Shown here: positions 23,304-31,355 of the stretch, piece after piece
Layout: every line of letters begins with the position of its first letter
Numbering within the stretch: position 1 is the stretch's first letter
DNA from: JANWHF01 sp036276235
GTDB taxonomy: Bacteria > Planctomycetota > Phycisphaerae > Tepidisphaerales > Tepidisphaeraceae
DNA length: 33,297 nucleotides
Assembly (NCBI GenBank): GCA_036276235.1
Contig: DATBDZ010000245.1
Span: 1 to 33,297 of the forward strand
Reading direction: 5' to 3'
Notes under the pieces: model-generated
The model's database searches: none
The model's input: only the letters and a program-made list of their open reading frames with translations
What the model was told of the DNA's origin: nothing
Position numbers and translations under genes: made by a program

Positions 23304-25181
23304 TCACCTGCCCGCTCGGGGCGCATCCGGGTCGGTGCCGTATAGATAGATCGAGCCGCCCACCACCGCGAAGGGTTCCGCCTTCTGGCGCAACATGCCG
23401 TACGCATCGCGGAGCGTCGGAATGAAATACGTTCCTTGAAGATTCGTGGCGCTGATCGCCCAGACATCCTGATCCGTCAGAGGCGGAAACTTGTCCAGCG
23501 CATTGCGATCTCCTTCGCCGCCCGGAAGGTTGACATATTTGATGCCGTAATATTTGGGATCGGCGCGGCCAAAGTAACAGACATACAGATGCGCATTCGG
23601 ATGTTTTTGCTGCCAGCGGGCAAGGAGCTTGAGGTCCTGTCCCCAATCGAGATTGGAGTCGGTGAGCAGTGAAAGCCCGCCGCGCGAGCCGCCGACGGCG
23701 ACGTTGAAAAACGGAATGTAATCCGGCATCGCCGCCAGAGTTTCGGCGGCAAGCCCAACTGCAAGCACCGTACTCACGATCATCGCCGGCCGCTGCTTCC
23801 ACTGCCAAAACCGGGCGAATGCGAGGCCAACCGATAGAAAAATGAACGGGTAAATTGGAAACAGATGCCGCACGCCCAGATTCAGATGCCCGCCGACCGC
23901 GATTCCGCCGTAAATGAGAACCGGAACTGCCAGGCAGATCATCGTCCACAGATCGCCCTGGGTTTTGCGAAGTTTGATTGCGACCCAGATCGCCACGCAG
24001 ATCGCCAGCAGCGTGGCGATCGGCGTTTTAAAGACATACGCCAATGGAAAATAGTACCACCATCCGTCGATGCTGTAGCGACCGGCTAGAAAGCCGGAGC
24101 GATGCGAGTTGGCCTCATGATTACGAATCAGGCCATTGGTAAACGCCTCGGGAAGTACGCGATGCTCTTCCAGAAAGAGCGCCAGTCGCGGCACCGTCTC
24201 GATCGGAGCGTTTCGCAGTTGCTCGATCGTGTAATGCGCCGCGGGATGGTCCATCGCCATCTCCAGTGCCGCGTGGCGTTGCGCGACAAAGCGCGATTCC
24301 AGGTGATACGATGGATCGCTCGATGGATTGAAACGAAAGCGATAGGCGCTCCAGATGACGACGTACGACACCAACAGGCACGCAACGCAGATCGCGCCCA
24401 CCGCGAGCAATTTGCTCGACCGGCGGCTGAACGTCCGCCCGAGCACTTGCCACGGCTGCGGCAGGATCGCCCGACCCATCAGCGCCAATGCAACCACGGG
24501 CCCAAAGACCGGCCCGCTGAATTTCACGCAGACGATCAAGCCGCAAGGCACGCTCAGCGCCCCGATGCGCGCGAGCGTGGCGCGCCGTCCGACCGCCCAG
24601 ACCATTCCCATGATGCTCACCGCAAACAACGAAACGCTGACATCATTCTTTACCAATGGCGCATGCGCGACCAGATTGGGATCGAGGCAGAACAAGGCAC
24701 ACGCCGCCGCCGCGCACATCGCGCCGCCCAGGCGATAGCCCCAGGCCGCGACGACCGCTGCCGCCACGGCGCCCAGGATCAGCATCATCGCCCGCGAGCG
24801 ATTGAGAAACCGGTCGGCGTCATTTCCGGGAGTGCGGTAGAGCGTATCGCAACTGAATTCGTGCTCGTTCCCCGCGGCGTGTGCCGCCTCGCGCCAGACG
24901 GTGGAATTAAAATCCGCCCGAAGCGCATCGCGCGGCTGCAATAAAGCGGACCACGCATAGGCCAGCGGAGGATCCGTCGGGGCGATGCGATAGTCGTCGT
25001 AGCGCGTGACGATCCATCCCTCGATCGAATCGAGCGGCTCATCGTAAGTCGCCGACTTGTCACGAATGCCAATCCAGGCGATGACCACGAAGCTCACAAT
25101 GAGCGCGCCGCATAGGGCGGCCACGCGCAATGCGGAACTCTGTGAGGGGGGCGGCGGATTTTTCCGTTTCTCAGCCTTCAC
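23304..25181 (-). CDS. GT39-like integral membrane protein (type B), second gene of operon
   Basis: A polytopic protein of 625 residues, sister to 21393-23291, with the same motif order: SATYDEPLDSIEGW, YRTPGNDADRFLNRSR, FCLDPNLVAHAPLVKNDVSV, VKFSGPVFGP, DGWWYYFPLAYVFKTP, LGVRHLFPIYPF and SNLDWGQDLKLLARWQQKHP. The pair probably arose by tandem duplication. The start GTG overlaps the stop of the preceding gene as GTGA, a four-base overlap, so translation is coupled. Role as for its sister: likely transfer of a lipid-linked sugar on the outer membrane face, with the Asp-Glu pair near residue 45 as the catalytic candidate. The two copies differ mostly in loops and the N-terminus (here KAEKRKNPPPP), which could mean different acceptors. 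Confidence 0.83.
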   Translation of the reverse strand: MKAEKRKNPPPPSQSSALRVAALCGALIVSFVVIAWIGIRDKSATYDEPLDSIEGWIVTRYDDYRIAPTDPPLAYAWSALLQPRDALRADFNSTVWREAAHAAGNEHEFSCDTLYRTPGNDADRFLNRSRAMMLILGAVAAAVVAAWGYRLGGAMCAAAACALFCLDPNLVAHAPLVKNDVSVSLFAVSIMGMVWAVGRRATLARIGALSVPCGLIVCVKFSGPVFGPVVALALMGRAILPQPWQVLGRTFSRRSSKLLAVGAICVACLLVSYVVIWSAYRFRFNPSSDPSYHLESRFVAQRHAALEMAMDHPAAHYTIEQLRNAPIETVPRLALFLEEHRVLPEAFTNGLIRNHEANSHRSGFLAGRYSIDGWWYYFPLAYVFKTPIATLLAICVAIWVAIKLRKTQGDLWTMICLAVPVLIYGGIAVGGHLNLGVRHLFPIYPFIFLSVGLAFARFWQWKQRPAMIVSTVLAVGLAAETLAAMPDYIPFFNVAVGGSRGGLSLLTDSNLDWGQDLKLLARWQQKHPNAHLYVCYFGRADPKYYGIKYVNLPGGEGDRNALDKFPPLTDQDVWAISATNLQGTYFIPTLRDAYGMLRQKAEPFAVVGGSIYLYGTDPDAPRAGR

Positions 25182-27193
25182 GGGATCGTAACCTTCAGTC
25201 GTTGTGCGGCCTCGGCGGCGCTTCCCAAGCGCGTCAGTTTTCCATCGGCCCGGTCGAACAGATAGAACGCGCGCTGCGGCTGTCGCTTTGCGTAATACGC
25301 AAGGATCTCTCCATCGCGCGCCCCCAGATCATGCGCTCGAACAATCGGCGCATCATCCGGCCACGCCACATTCCAGTTGTACACCGGCTCTTCGTGAACG
25401 TAACTGTCGGGCGAAAATCGAAACAGCACCACCGCCGGCTCATGAATGCCGGCAAGCAACTTCTGCACATCATCCAGAATCGGCGTCTGCGGCGCGCTAT
25501 CATGCGCATCTGGAGCCACCTCGGGCAGCGCGGCTACGGATAGAAAGAAGATCGACAACGTAACCGAAACGATCGCGAACCCATCGCGTCCCGGAAATGC
25601 CGCGCCCAGCGCACGGCCGCCCATCGCTACATAGATTGCAACAATCCCGGTGAGTGGGATCACATAGCGCGGCAGGAAAAACGGATTCAGCGCATAGAGC
25701 GCAATAAACAGCGGTAATACCGCCAGCGCCGCCCAAGCGCCTTTGGATCGCCAAAACACAATGCCGATCGGGAGCAATATCAGCAGCAGCAGGTTCGGCA
25801 GGGTAAATCGCGCCGTTCGATCCAGCCGCTCGATGATCGTTCCAAGTCGTCCGCGCTCGCGCTGTGCCTGATCCATCGTCAATAGCCAACGATAGTAGAC
25901 CTGCTTTTGCGGCAGCGTCGATTGCGGCGTCGCATTCCCCTGCACGGCGCCGGTTCCAAAAGTCGAACCGGGCTGGCTCTCGCGCAAATAAAGCACGTAA
26001 GGAGAAACCAGAGGCTTGCCGGTTACGCCAAGGTTGAAGATCAATTGAATCGCGAGAAAGGGAGCTGCGCCGATGAGCACCATCACGCCAGTAATCAACC
26101 AACTAACCCCCGGCGCACGGCCTTGATTCCCTCCCCCGGTATTCCGGGGGAGGGTTAGGGAGGGGGCTGTTCGCGCAGGCGATAATCCCTCTACACAACC
26201 CCCACCCCAGCCCTCCCCCGGAGTACCGGAGGAGGAGGGAGCGTGCGGGCCTTCTCGTCGGATCAACCGCAGCACCATCGCAACGCCAACCGGTAGTGCA
26301 AAGACCATCGCGTCCACCGGACGCGTGATCGCTGCCCAACCCGCGAACGCGCCGATCATTATTGCCCACCCACGATTCATTTGCCTGTGCCAATGCAGCC
26401 ACGCCCAGATCGTCGCCAGCCCCAGCACCATCGCCGGCACTTCCGAAAGTACATCGGTCGATGCAATCCGAAACTGCGGCGTGGCGAGGATCATCAGCGC
26501 CACCAGCAACCCCGCCAAACCATCAATCAGCTCCGCCGCGATTCGATAAGCCAGCGCCGTCGCAAGTCCTGCCAATACTACTGGGATGGTCCAAGTCGGC
26601 AGCTTTAGCCAAACACCCGGCGCATTGAGCAGCGCCGTCCCGGGAAAATAGATCGACGTATATGCCGGGCGCGTCAGGATGTGGAACGATTCAAAAAAAT
26701 CCGCCAGCTCATGCTGCGGCAGCCAGAGCTTCCCCTTCGCCAGAATATGTGCCCCGATCATGTAGCTGCATTCATCATGCAACCGCGGGTAAAGATCATG
26801 GCCATGAGAGTATGCTGTGCTACCCAGATAGGCCGACGCGATCACCCAAACCAGCAGCGCGATCCATGCCCGCCTTGCGGGCGTCACATTTCGCAATCGA
26901 TCGAATACGCGCAGCAGAATCCGCCGGATCGGCGTCGCAGTCGCCAGTGCCACCGCGAGCGCGAGGAGAATCACCCGCAGGGCAAACTGCCGGCGTACCG
27001 CCGGATCGCTCCACCCTGAATCGTGGAGAACCACCGCACTCGCGAGCGCGATGCCGCCAGTCAACAATGCCCCCACAGTCCATTTCATCCGGACGTCAGC
27101 TGGCGTTTGCGGCGTCACCCGTTCTTCCCGCGCAATATCCCTCGAATCTCTATCCGCCTGGCGTGATTTTTCCGAAGTGCGCGTCGGCGCCAT
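25178..27193 (-). CDS. GT39-like integral membrane protein (type A), first gene of operon, with repeat-derived insert
   Basis: A 671-residue polytopic protein, paralogue of 19531-21426. It has RLHDECSYMIGAHILAKGKL (acidic motif of the GT39 type in the first outer loop), FFESFHILTRPAYTSIYFPG, AGWAAITRPVDA, and the C-terminal HEEPVYNWNVAWPDDAPIV followed by RAHDLG. About residues 316-355 (APSSSGTPGEGWGGG... to ...LTLPRNTGGGNQG) have no match in the paralogue, which runs straight from KRQGARG to VATALVM. They are encoded by a palindromic repeat inserted in frame in the loop before a membrane helix. ATG 27193 is the first good start; the ribosome binding site is weak. It overlaps the next gene by four bases (GTGA) and so leads a three-gene operon. 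Likely polyprenyl-phosphate-sugar-dependent transferase; acceptor unknown. Confidence 0.82.
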   Translation of the reverse strand: MAPTRTSEKSRQADRDSRDIAREERVTPQTPADVRMKWTVGALLTGGIALASAVVLHDSGWSDPAVRRQFALRVILLALAVALATATPIRRILLRVFDRLRNVTPARRAWIALLVWVIASAYLGSTAYSHGHDLYPRLHDECSYMIGAHILAKGKLWLPQHELADFFESFHILTRPAYTSIYFPGTALLNAPGVWLKLPTWTIPVVLAGLATALAYRIAAELIDGLAGLLVALMILATPQFRIASTDVLSEVPAMVLGLATIWAWLHWHRQMNRGWAIMIGAFAGWAAITRPVDAMVFALPVGVAMVLRLIRREGPHAPSSSGTPGEGWGGGCVEGLSPARTAPSLTLPRNTGGGNQGRAPGVSWLITGVMVLIGAAPFLAIQLIFNLGVTGKPLVSPYVLYLRESQPGSTFGTGAVQGNATPQSTLPQKQVYYRWLLTMDQAQRERGRLGTIIERLDRTARFTLPNLLLLILLPIGIVFWRSKGAWAALAVLPLFIALYALNPFFLPRYVIPLTGIVAIYVAMGGRALGAAFPGRDGFAIVSVTLSIFFLSVAALPEVAPDAHDSAPQTPILDDVQKLLAGIHEPAVVLFRFSPDSYVHEEPVYNWNVAWPDDAPIVRAHDLGARDGEILAYYAKRQPQRAFYLFDRADGKLTRLGSAAEAAQRLKVTIP
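26129..26245. repeat. Palindromic repeat inserted in frame in a coding sequence
   Basis: The left part has CCCTCCCCCGG TATT CCGGGGGAGGG (26129-26154), a perfect 11-bp hairpin, followed by TTAGGGAGGGGGCTGT. The right part (about 26192-26236) has ACACAACCCCCACCCC, AGCCCTCCCCCGG, AGTACCGGAGG. The two parts are also near-complementary to each other over about 33 bases, giving a large composite hairpin. No frame is broken: the minus strand stays open through it. Confidence 0.85.
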
Positions 27194-27395
27194 GAGTCAT
27201 CCAATAATACTTGCCGCACTGGCACATGACGAGAGCATTGGTGACTTTCGGACCGACAATCCGATAATTCTGAACGTTGCCACCTGATGCGCTACTGTAT
27301 CTACTAACGAAAGGCGTTTGAGGCGGCCGATGTGTGCGGGTTATCGTCTCGATCGGAAAGTGAATCAGCACTGAGCAATCGCGTCGGAATCGATC

Positions 27396-27923
27396 ATGCC
27401 TTTAGACCAAACGTCGCGATCAGGAGGAATCGCCGCCTTGCTCGTGGCTCTCGGGTTTCTATCGGGATGCAGCTCGACATCCAGAGATGTCACCAGCGAT
27501 GCCCGATATGCCGGCGGATATCAGGCGGGCCAAACCTATCGGCTGACCGACAACGCAAGCCTGATCGTCGCTGCCGCCGACCATTGGCAAACTGGCGCGC
27601 GATATTATCTCACCCGGCCAGCCTGCGCCGATTCGATCCCCAATGAGCGCCCCGACGATAAACCAATTGCATCCCTGCCTCCGGGCGCGCGCCTTCGCAT
27701 CACCAGGCTGGTGGCGTTTCACACCAGCCCCACCTCGTTCTACTGGCACGATCTGATCCATCCACTCGCGACAATGCTCGACGGCCCTTATGGCGGAACG
27801 GAAGTGGACATCACGGAAATCTCGCACCACACATTTGAAAACGGCCTGACCGCGATCACCGCCGAGCCGTCGCCGGATTGTCTGGAGTTGGTGGGGAATC
27901 AGGGCGGCGGCCAATCTCGCTGA
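27396..27923 (+). CDS. Hypothetical lipoprotein
   Basis: Not recognised. The 175-residue product has a lipoprotein signal: MPLDQTSRSGGIAALLVALG then the lipobox FLSGC, with SSTS after the Cys that should carry the lipid. The mature part has no known motif; a central stretch (DHWQTGARYYLTRPACADSI) and ALPPGARLRITRLVAFH-like segments suggest a small beta-rich domain. AGGAGG occurs at 27422-27427, inside the frame rather than before the ATG at 27396. A TTG at 27438 would sit at a good distance but would remove most of the signal peptide, so I keep the ATG. Divergent from the GT39-like operon with a ~200-base gap, and convergent with the prenyl synthase gene. Confidence 0.72.
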   Translation: MPLDQTSRSGGIAALLVALGFLSGCSSTSRDVTSDARYAGGYQAGQTYRLTDNASLIVAAADHWQTGARYYLTRPACADSIPNERPDDKPIASLPPGARLRITRLVAFHTSPTSFYWHDLIHPLATMLDGPYGGTEVDITEISHHTFENGLTAITAEPSPDCLELVGNQGGGQSR

Positions 27924-27983
27924 CTGCCAGCGACGATTCTTAAAACGACCGGCGACGATCTCGCGACATTACCGCAAAGAACT

Positions 27984-28013
27984 GTCATGCTGAGGTACCC
28001 CGAAGCATCTGGC
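27984..28013. repeat. Half-copy of the GTACTCCGAAGCATCTGGCC repeat
   Basis: GTCATGCTGAGGTACCCCGAAG then CATCTGGC matches the left arm of the hairpins at 14640 and 16448 with one or two changes. The right arm is missing: sequence after the loop reads GAGCCAG and then runs into the stop codon of the prenyl synthase gene, as if the element had been cut or had decayed there. Confidence 0.75.
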
Positions 28014-28034
28014 TGGATTGCAAGAACGAGCCAG

Positions 28035-29009
28035 TTACATTGGCCGTGCGATCACAAACTCGGCCATCGTGTCGAGCGATTTGCGCGCGTCGGAAGGCGC
28101 GAGATCCGCCAGGCAGGATCGTGCGCGATCGACGAGTTGCCGCGCGCGGTCGGTCGCGTACTTGATCGAATTGCTCGGCAGAATCAGATTGCGGATGCGG
28201 TCGATTTTGTCCGCCTCGCGGCTCACCAGCAGCGATCGCAATAACGCCTGGTGCTCCGCCGGTGCGGTGCGCAGGAAGTGGATCATCGGCAGCGTCATCT
28301 TTCCCTTTTCGATATCGCTGCCCAATGTCTTGCCGACGGTGTTGACGTCTCCGACCAGATCGAGAATGTCGTCTTGAATCTGGAACGCCGTCCCGAGCGA
28401 CATGCCGTACGTTTCCATCTGCGTGATGCATTGCTCATCACCGCCGGCCAGCTTGGCGCCCAGCGCACAGCAGGCGGCACACAGCACTGCCGTCTTGCGG
28501 CGGATGATCTGCAGATACGTCTCTTCGCTCAGATCGAAATTGTTGCGGTTATCGATCTGCAGCAATTCCCCCTCGCAGACTTCGTTGGTCGTCTTGCCGA
28601 TCAAGCGGGAGGCGTACTGCGAATCGAGGCTCGAGCAGAGGTGATAACTATGGCTGATGAGGTAATCGCCCAGCAGCACGGCGGCTTCGTTGCCGCGCAG
28701 ATGATTGATCGTCGCGCCCTTGCGGCGAAGCTCCGCATCGTCCAACACGTCATCGTGCACGAGCGTCGCCATGTGAACCATCTCGACGACGGTTGCGATC
28801 ACCGTATGCGACGGCTCCAGCTTTCCGCAGGCTTTGCCGCTGAGCAGCACGAGGCATGGCCGCAGCATCTTGCCGCGGAATCGGCTCACGTGCTTCACGA
28901 GGACATTGACGCACGACAGCGAGCTGCCCAGCTCCTTGTGGAACATCTGCTCCACCTGTTGCAGAGGTGCGGCAACGCAATCCGTCAGGCTCGCCAATGC
29001 GCTAGTCAT
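28035..29009 (-). CDS. Polyprenyl diphosphate synthase (trans, long-chain type)
   Basis: Condenses isopentenyl diphosphate onto an allylic diphosphate to build the prenyl chain of quinones or carriers, in the cytoplasm. The 324-residue protein shows FRGKMLRP (45-52), the first aspartate-rich motif DDVLD at 86-90, GDYL, and the second motif QDDILD with Asp213, Asp214 and Asp217, followed by GKTLGSDIEKGKMTLP. Residues four and five before the first motif are Thr82 and Ala81, small rather than aromatic, which in this family favours longer products (C30-C50) over C15 or C20; this is inference. ATG 29009 has GACGGAG six bases upstream and begins at the family's usual N-terminus; an upstream start at 29078 adds 23 unlikely residues. 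Pathway partner of the isomerase at 165-1250. Confidence 0.92.
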   Translation of the reverse strand: MTSALASLTDCVAAPLQQVEQMFHKELGSSLSCVNVLVKHVSRFRGKMLRPCLVLLSGKACGKLEPSHTVIATVVEMVHMATLVHDDVLDDAELRRKGATINHLRGNEAAVLLGDYLISHSYHLCSSLDSQYASRLIGKTTNEVCEGELLQIDNRNNFDLSEETYLQIIRRKTAVLCAACCALGAKLAGGDEQCITQMETYGMSLGTAFQIQDDILDLVGDVNTVGKTLGSDIEKGKMTLPMIHFLRTAPAEHQALLRSLLVSREADKIDRIRNLILPSNSIKYATDRARQLVDRARSCLADLAPSDARKSLDTMAEFVIARPM

Positions 29010-29102
29010 ATGAACTCCGTCTCCAGCCAAGGCCGGCGGATTATAGAAACCACAAACGCCAACGCGAATTCTTTGCAAAGGTTTCGAAAAAAATGAAAGA
29101 AG

Positions 29103-29540
29103 CTATTGGTGGGTTGTTGGTTGTGGGTGGTGGGTTGTTGGTGGCCTGAGTATGGATCGTTTGGCGATCCACACGATCGCGCAGAAGGCTGCGATCAGTC
29201 CCGCGCCGGCGAATGATTCGTGGCGATTGGGGGAGAAGATCAGGATGAAGTGTTGCTCTTTGACCAGAGCCGCGAAGCTCGATACGCAAAAGGGCGTAAC
29301 GAACAGGCGAAACGTTGGCCAGTGCTCAAGTTTCAGGCGAACTTTTCCTGAGAGGGTCGTGTTGATCAACAATGCCGCACCGATAATCAGGCTCAATCCA
29401 AACGATGTCGCCCAAATCCGCCAGCGCGGATCGAAATACCGAACCAGCACGAGGAGATACCAGATGAAGTAGCACCAGAGAATCAGCCGGCCGGCGGAAA
29501 GATTTGCCAGATATAACCGCAGCCGGCGGGGGAGCGTCAT
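29103..29540 (-). CDS. Small integral membrane protein of unknown function
   Basis: Not recognised. The 145-residue protein has a basic start (MTLPRRLRLYLANL) and three or four hydrophobic segments: LILWCYFIWYLLVLVRYF, FGLSLIIGAALLINT, FRLFVTPFCVSSFAALV and GAGLIAAFCAIVWIA. A well-formed RYFDPRWRIWATS sits between the first two. ATG 29540 has CGGAG five bases upstream. The last ~15 residues (PPTTHHPQPTTHQ) are encoded by a simple GGTGGGTTGTTGG repeat and are probably not original protein sequence; the ancestral stop may have been nearer 29150. It lies between the prenyl synthase and EttA genes on the same strand but with gaps on both sides. Confidence 0.75.
   Translation of the reverse strand: MTLPRRLRLYLANLSAGRLILWCYFIWYLLVLVRYFDPRWRIWATSFGLSLIIGAALLINTTLSGKVRLKLEHWPTFRLFVTPFCVSSFAALVKEQHFILIFSPNRHESFAGAGLIAAFCAIVWIAKRSILRPPTTHHPQPTTHQ
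29108..29141. repeat. Direct repeat GGTGGGTTGTTGG (two copies)
   Basis: GGTGGGTTGTTGG occurs at 29108-29120 and 29129-29141, period 21 bases, joined by TTGTGGGT. It overlaps the 3' end of the small membrane-protein gene and supplies its low-complexity C-terminal tail. Confidence 0.8.
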
Positions 29541-29564
29541 CGCCGCTCCGAGTCATGAACATCC

Positions 29565-29636
29565 GATGTCACGCGAAGAAGCGAAGAGACGAAGGGTATT
29601 CCATTCCTTCGCATCTTCGTCTCTTCGCGTGACATC
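29565..29636. repeat. Imperfect inverted repeat of the CGAAGAGACGAAGG family
   Basis: GATGTCACGCGAAGAAGCGA then AGAGACGAAGG (29565-29595) faces CCTTCGCATCTTCGTCTCTT then CGCGTGACATC (29606-29636). The outer 14 positions are perfectly complementary; the inner part differs in the order of GAAG units. It lies between the membrane-protein and EttA genes and may act as a terminator for the latter, although no T-run follows. Confidence 0.75.
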
Positions 29637-29663
29637 TGCATTTGGATCACTACTTCCCCACGG

Positions 29664-31355
29664 TCACGTATTCGTCAGCTTGCGATACTTGATCCGATGC
29701 GGCTGCTCCGCATCAATTCCCAGCCGCGCTTTGCGGTCGGCTTCATAGGCTGTGTAATTGCCTTCGTACCAGCGGACGGTGCTGTCGCCTTCAAATGCAA
29801 GGATATGCGTGGCGATTCGATCTAAAAACCAGCGGTCGTGGCTGATGATTACGGCGCAGCCGGCGAAGTTTTCCAGGCCTTCTTCCAGCGCGCGGATCGT
29901 GTTCACATCCAGATCATTGGTCGGCTCGTCGAGCAGCAGGACATTCGCGCCCTGCTTAAGCATGCGGGCCAGATGAACGCGATTACGTTCGCCGCCGGAA
30001 AGGGTGCCGACTTTGCGCTGCTGATCGGTGCCGGTGAAGCCGAAGCGGGTGACGAATCCGCGCGAGTTGATGGAGACGGGCCCGAGCTTGAGGATTTCCT
30101 GGCCATCGGAAATTGCCTGCCAGACGGATTGATCATCCTGCAGCGTCTCGCGCGATTGCTCGACGTAGCCAAGCTTCACCGAATCGCCGACGCGCAGTGT
30201 GCCGGCGTCAGGTTTTTCCTGGCCGATGATCATGCGGAAGAGCGTCGTCTTGCCCGCGCCGTTCGGCCCGATGACGCCGACGATGCCACCCGGCGGCAGC
30301 GAAAAGCTGACATTGGTAAACAGCAGATTATCGCCAAACGCCTTGCTGATCTTATCGGCGACGACGACGCGATCGCCCAGCCGCGGCCCCGGCGGGACAA
30401 ACATCTCGATCTCTTTTTCCTTCTCGCGCTGGTCCTGCGCCAGCATCGTCTCGTAGCGCTGCAAACGAGCCTTGCTCTTGGCCTGGCGGGCCTTGGGCGA
30501 CGCCCGCACCCATTCCAGCTCGCGCGCCAACGCCTTCTGACGGGCGCTTTCGGTCTTTTCCTCAACGGCCAGCCGCGCGCCTTTTTGCTCGAGCCACGAG
30601 GAGTAATTCCCTTTCCACGGAATTCCCTGCCCGCGATCCAATTCCAGAATCCAGCCGGCGACGTTATCCAGAAAATACCGATCGTGCGTCACCGCGATGA
30701 TCGTCCCCTCATATCGCTTCAGATGATGCTCCAGCCACTCGACCGACTCCGCGTCCAGATGATTCGTCGGCTCATCGAGAATCAAAACATCCGGCTTCTG
30801 CAACAGCAGTCGGCACAGCGCCACCCGCCGCTTCTCGCCGCCCGACAGTTTGCCCACCTCCGCCCCCTCCGGCGGCAGCCGCAGCGCGTCCATCGCCATC
30901 GCAAGCTTCTGATCGATCTCCCACGCCCCAAGCTGATCCAGCTTCTCCTGCACTTCGCCTTGCCGCTCCAGCAGCTTGTTCATCTTGGCATCATCCATCG
31001 GCTCGGCAAACTGCTCGCTGATGTGCTCAAACTCCTTAAGCAAATCCATCGTCCCCTGCACCCCTTGCTCCACAACCTGCTTGACGGTGAGCTTAGGATC
31101 AAGCTTGGGCTCCTGCTCCAGATAGCCGACGGTATACCCCGGCTGCAGCGAGATCTTCCCATCGAAATTCGTATCGACGCCGGCCAGGATTTTCAGCAGC
31201 GAGCTTTTCCCCGCCCCGTTCAATCCCAGGACGCCGATCTTCGCGCCGTAGAAATAGGAGAGGTAAATGTCCTTGAGGATGACCTTCTGATCGTACCGCT
31301 TGGAGACGCCGATCATCGAGTAAATGACTTTGTTGGGTTCGTCTGATTTTGCCAT
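29664..31355 (-). CDS. ettA: ABC-F ATPase, EttA type (translational throttle)
   Basis: A soluble ABC-F protein that binds the ribosomal E site and couples translation elongation to the energy state; this role is known for E. coli EttA and inferred here. The 563 residues (EttA 555) hold two ATPase domains. Domain 1 has Walker A GLNGAGKSS (44-52), signature LSGGEKRR and Walker B VLILDEPTNHLD. Then comes a linker rich in charged residues (EWVRASPKARQAKSKARLQR, as in EttA). Domain 2 has GPNGAGKTT, LSGGERNR and VLLLDEPTNDLD, with the switch segments THDRYFLD and SHDRWFLD. The arm region WEIDQKLAMAMDAL lies in domain 1. ATG 31355 is the family start; an in-frame extension to 31457 would be translated from an intergenic repeat and is rejected. 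No clear Shine-Dalgarno is seen. Confidence 0.94.
   Translation of the reverse strand: MAKSDEPNKVIYSMIGVSKRYDQKVILKDIYLSYFYGAKIGVLGLNGAGKSSLLKILAGVDTNFDGKISLQPGYTVGYLEQEPKLDPKLTVKQVVEQGVQGTMDLLKEFEHISEQFAEPMDDAKMNKLLERQGEVQEKLDQLGAWEIDQKLAMAMDALRLPPEGAEVGKLSGGEKRRVALCRLLLQKPDVLILDEPTNHLDAESVEWLEHHLKRYEGTIIAVTHDRYFLDNVAGWILELDRGQGIPWKGNYSSWLEQKGARLAVEEKTESARQKALARELEWVRASPKARQAKSKARLQRYETMLAQDQREKEKEIEMFVPPGPRLGDRVVVADKISKAFGDNLLFTNVSFSLPPGGIVGVIGPNGAGKTTLFRMIIGQEKPDAGTLRVGDSVKLGYVEQSRETLQDDQSVWQAISDGQEILKLGPVSINSRGFVTRFGFTGTDQQRKVGTLSGGERNRVHLARMLKQGANVLLLDEPTNDLDVNTIRALEEGLENFAGCAVIISHDRWFLDRIATHILAFEGDSTVRWYEGNYTAYEADRKARLGIDAEQPHRIKYRKLTNT

Noticed and set aside
24102..24944. Plus-strand ORF of 280 codons opposite a GT39-like gene
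   Set aside because: Arg/His/Gln-rich antisense frame with no recognisable motif; the minus-strand gene has membrane helices, family motifs and a full-length paralogue.
27150..27371. Minus-strand ORF of 73 codons overlapping the start of the GT39-like operon
   Set aside because: A stretch NALVMCQCGKYYWMTHG looks protein-like, but the start would be a GTG without a ribosome binding site, and it overlaps the well-supported ATG at 27193 in another frame. Worth a homology search, not supported here.
29838..31346. Plus-strand ORF of 502 codons opposite the EttA gene
   Set aside because: Antisense shadow of a gene with complete ABC-F motifs; composition (Arg/Leu/Gln-rich) and lack of any domain argue against coding.
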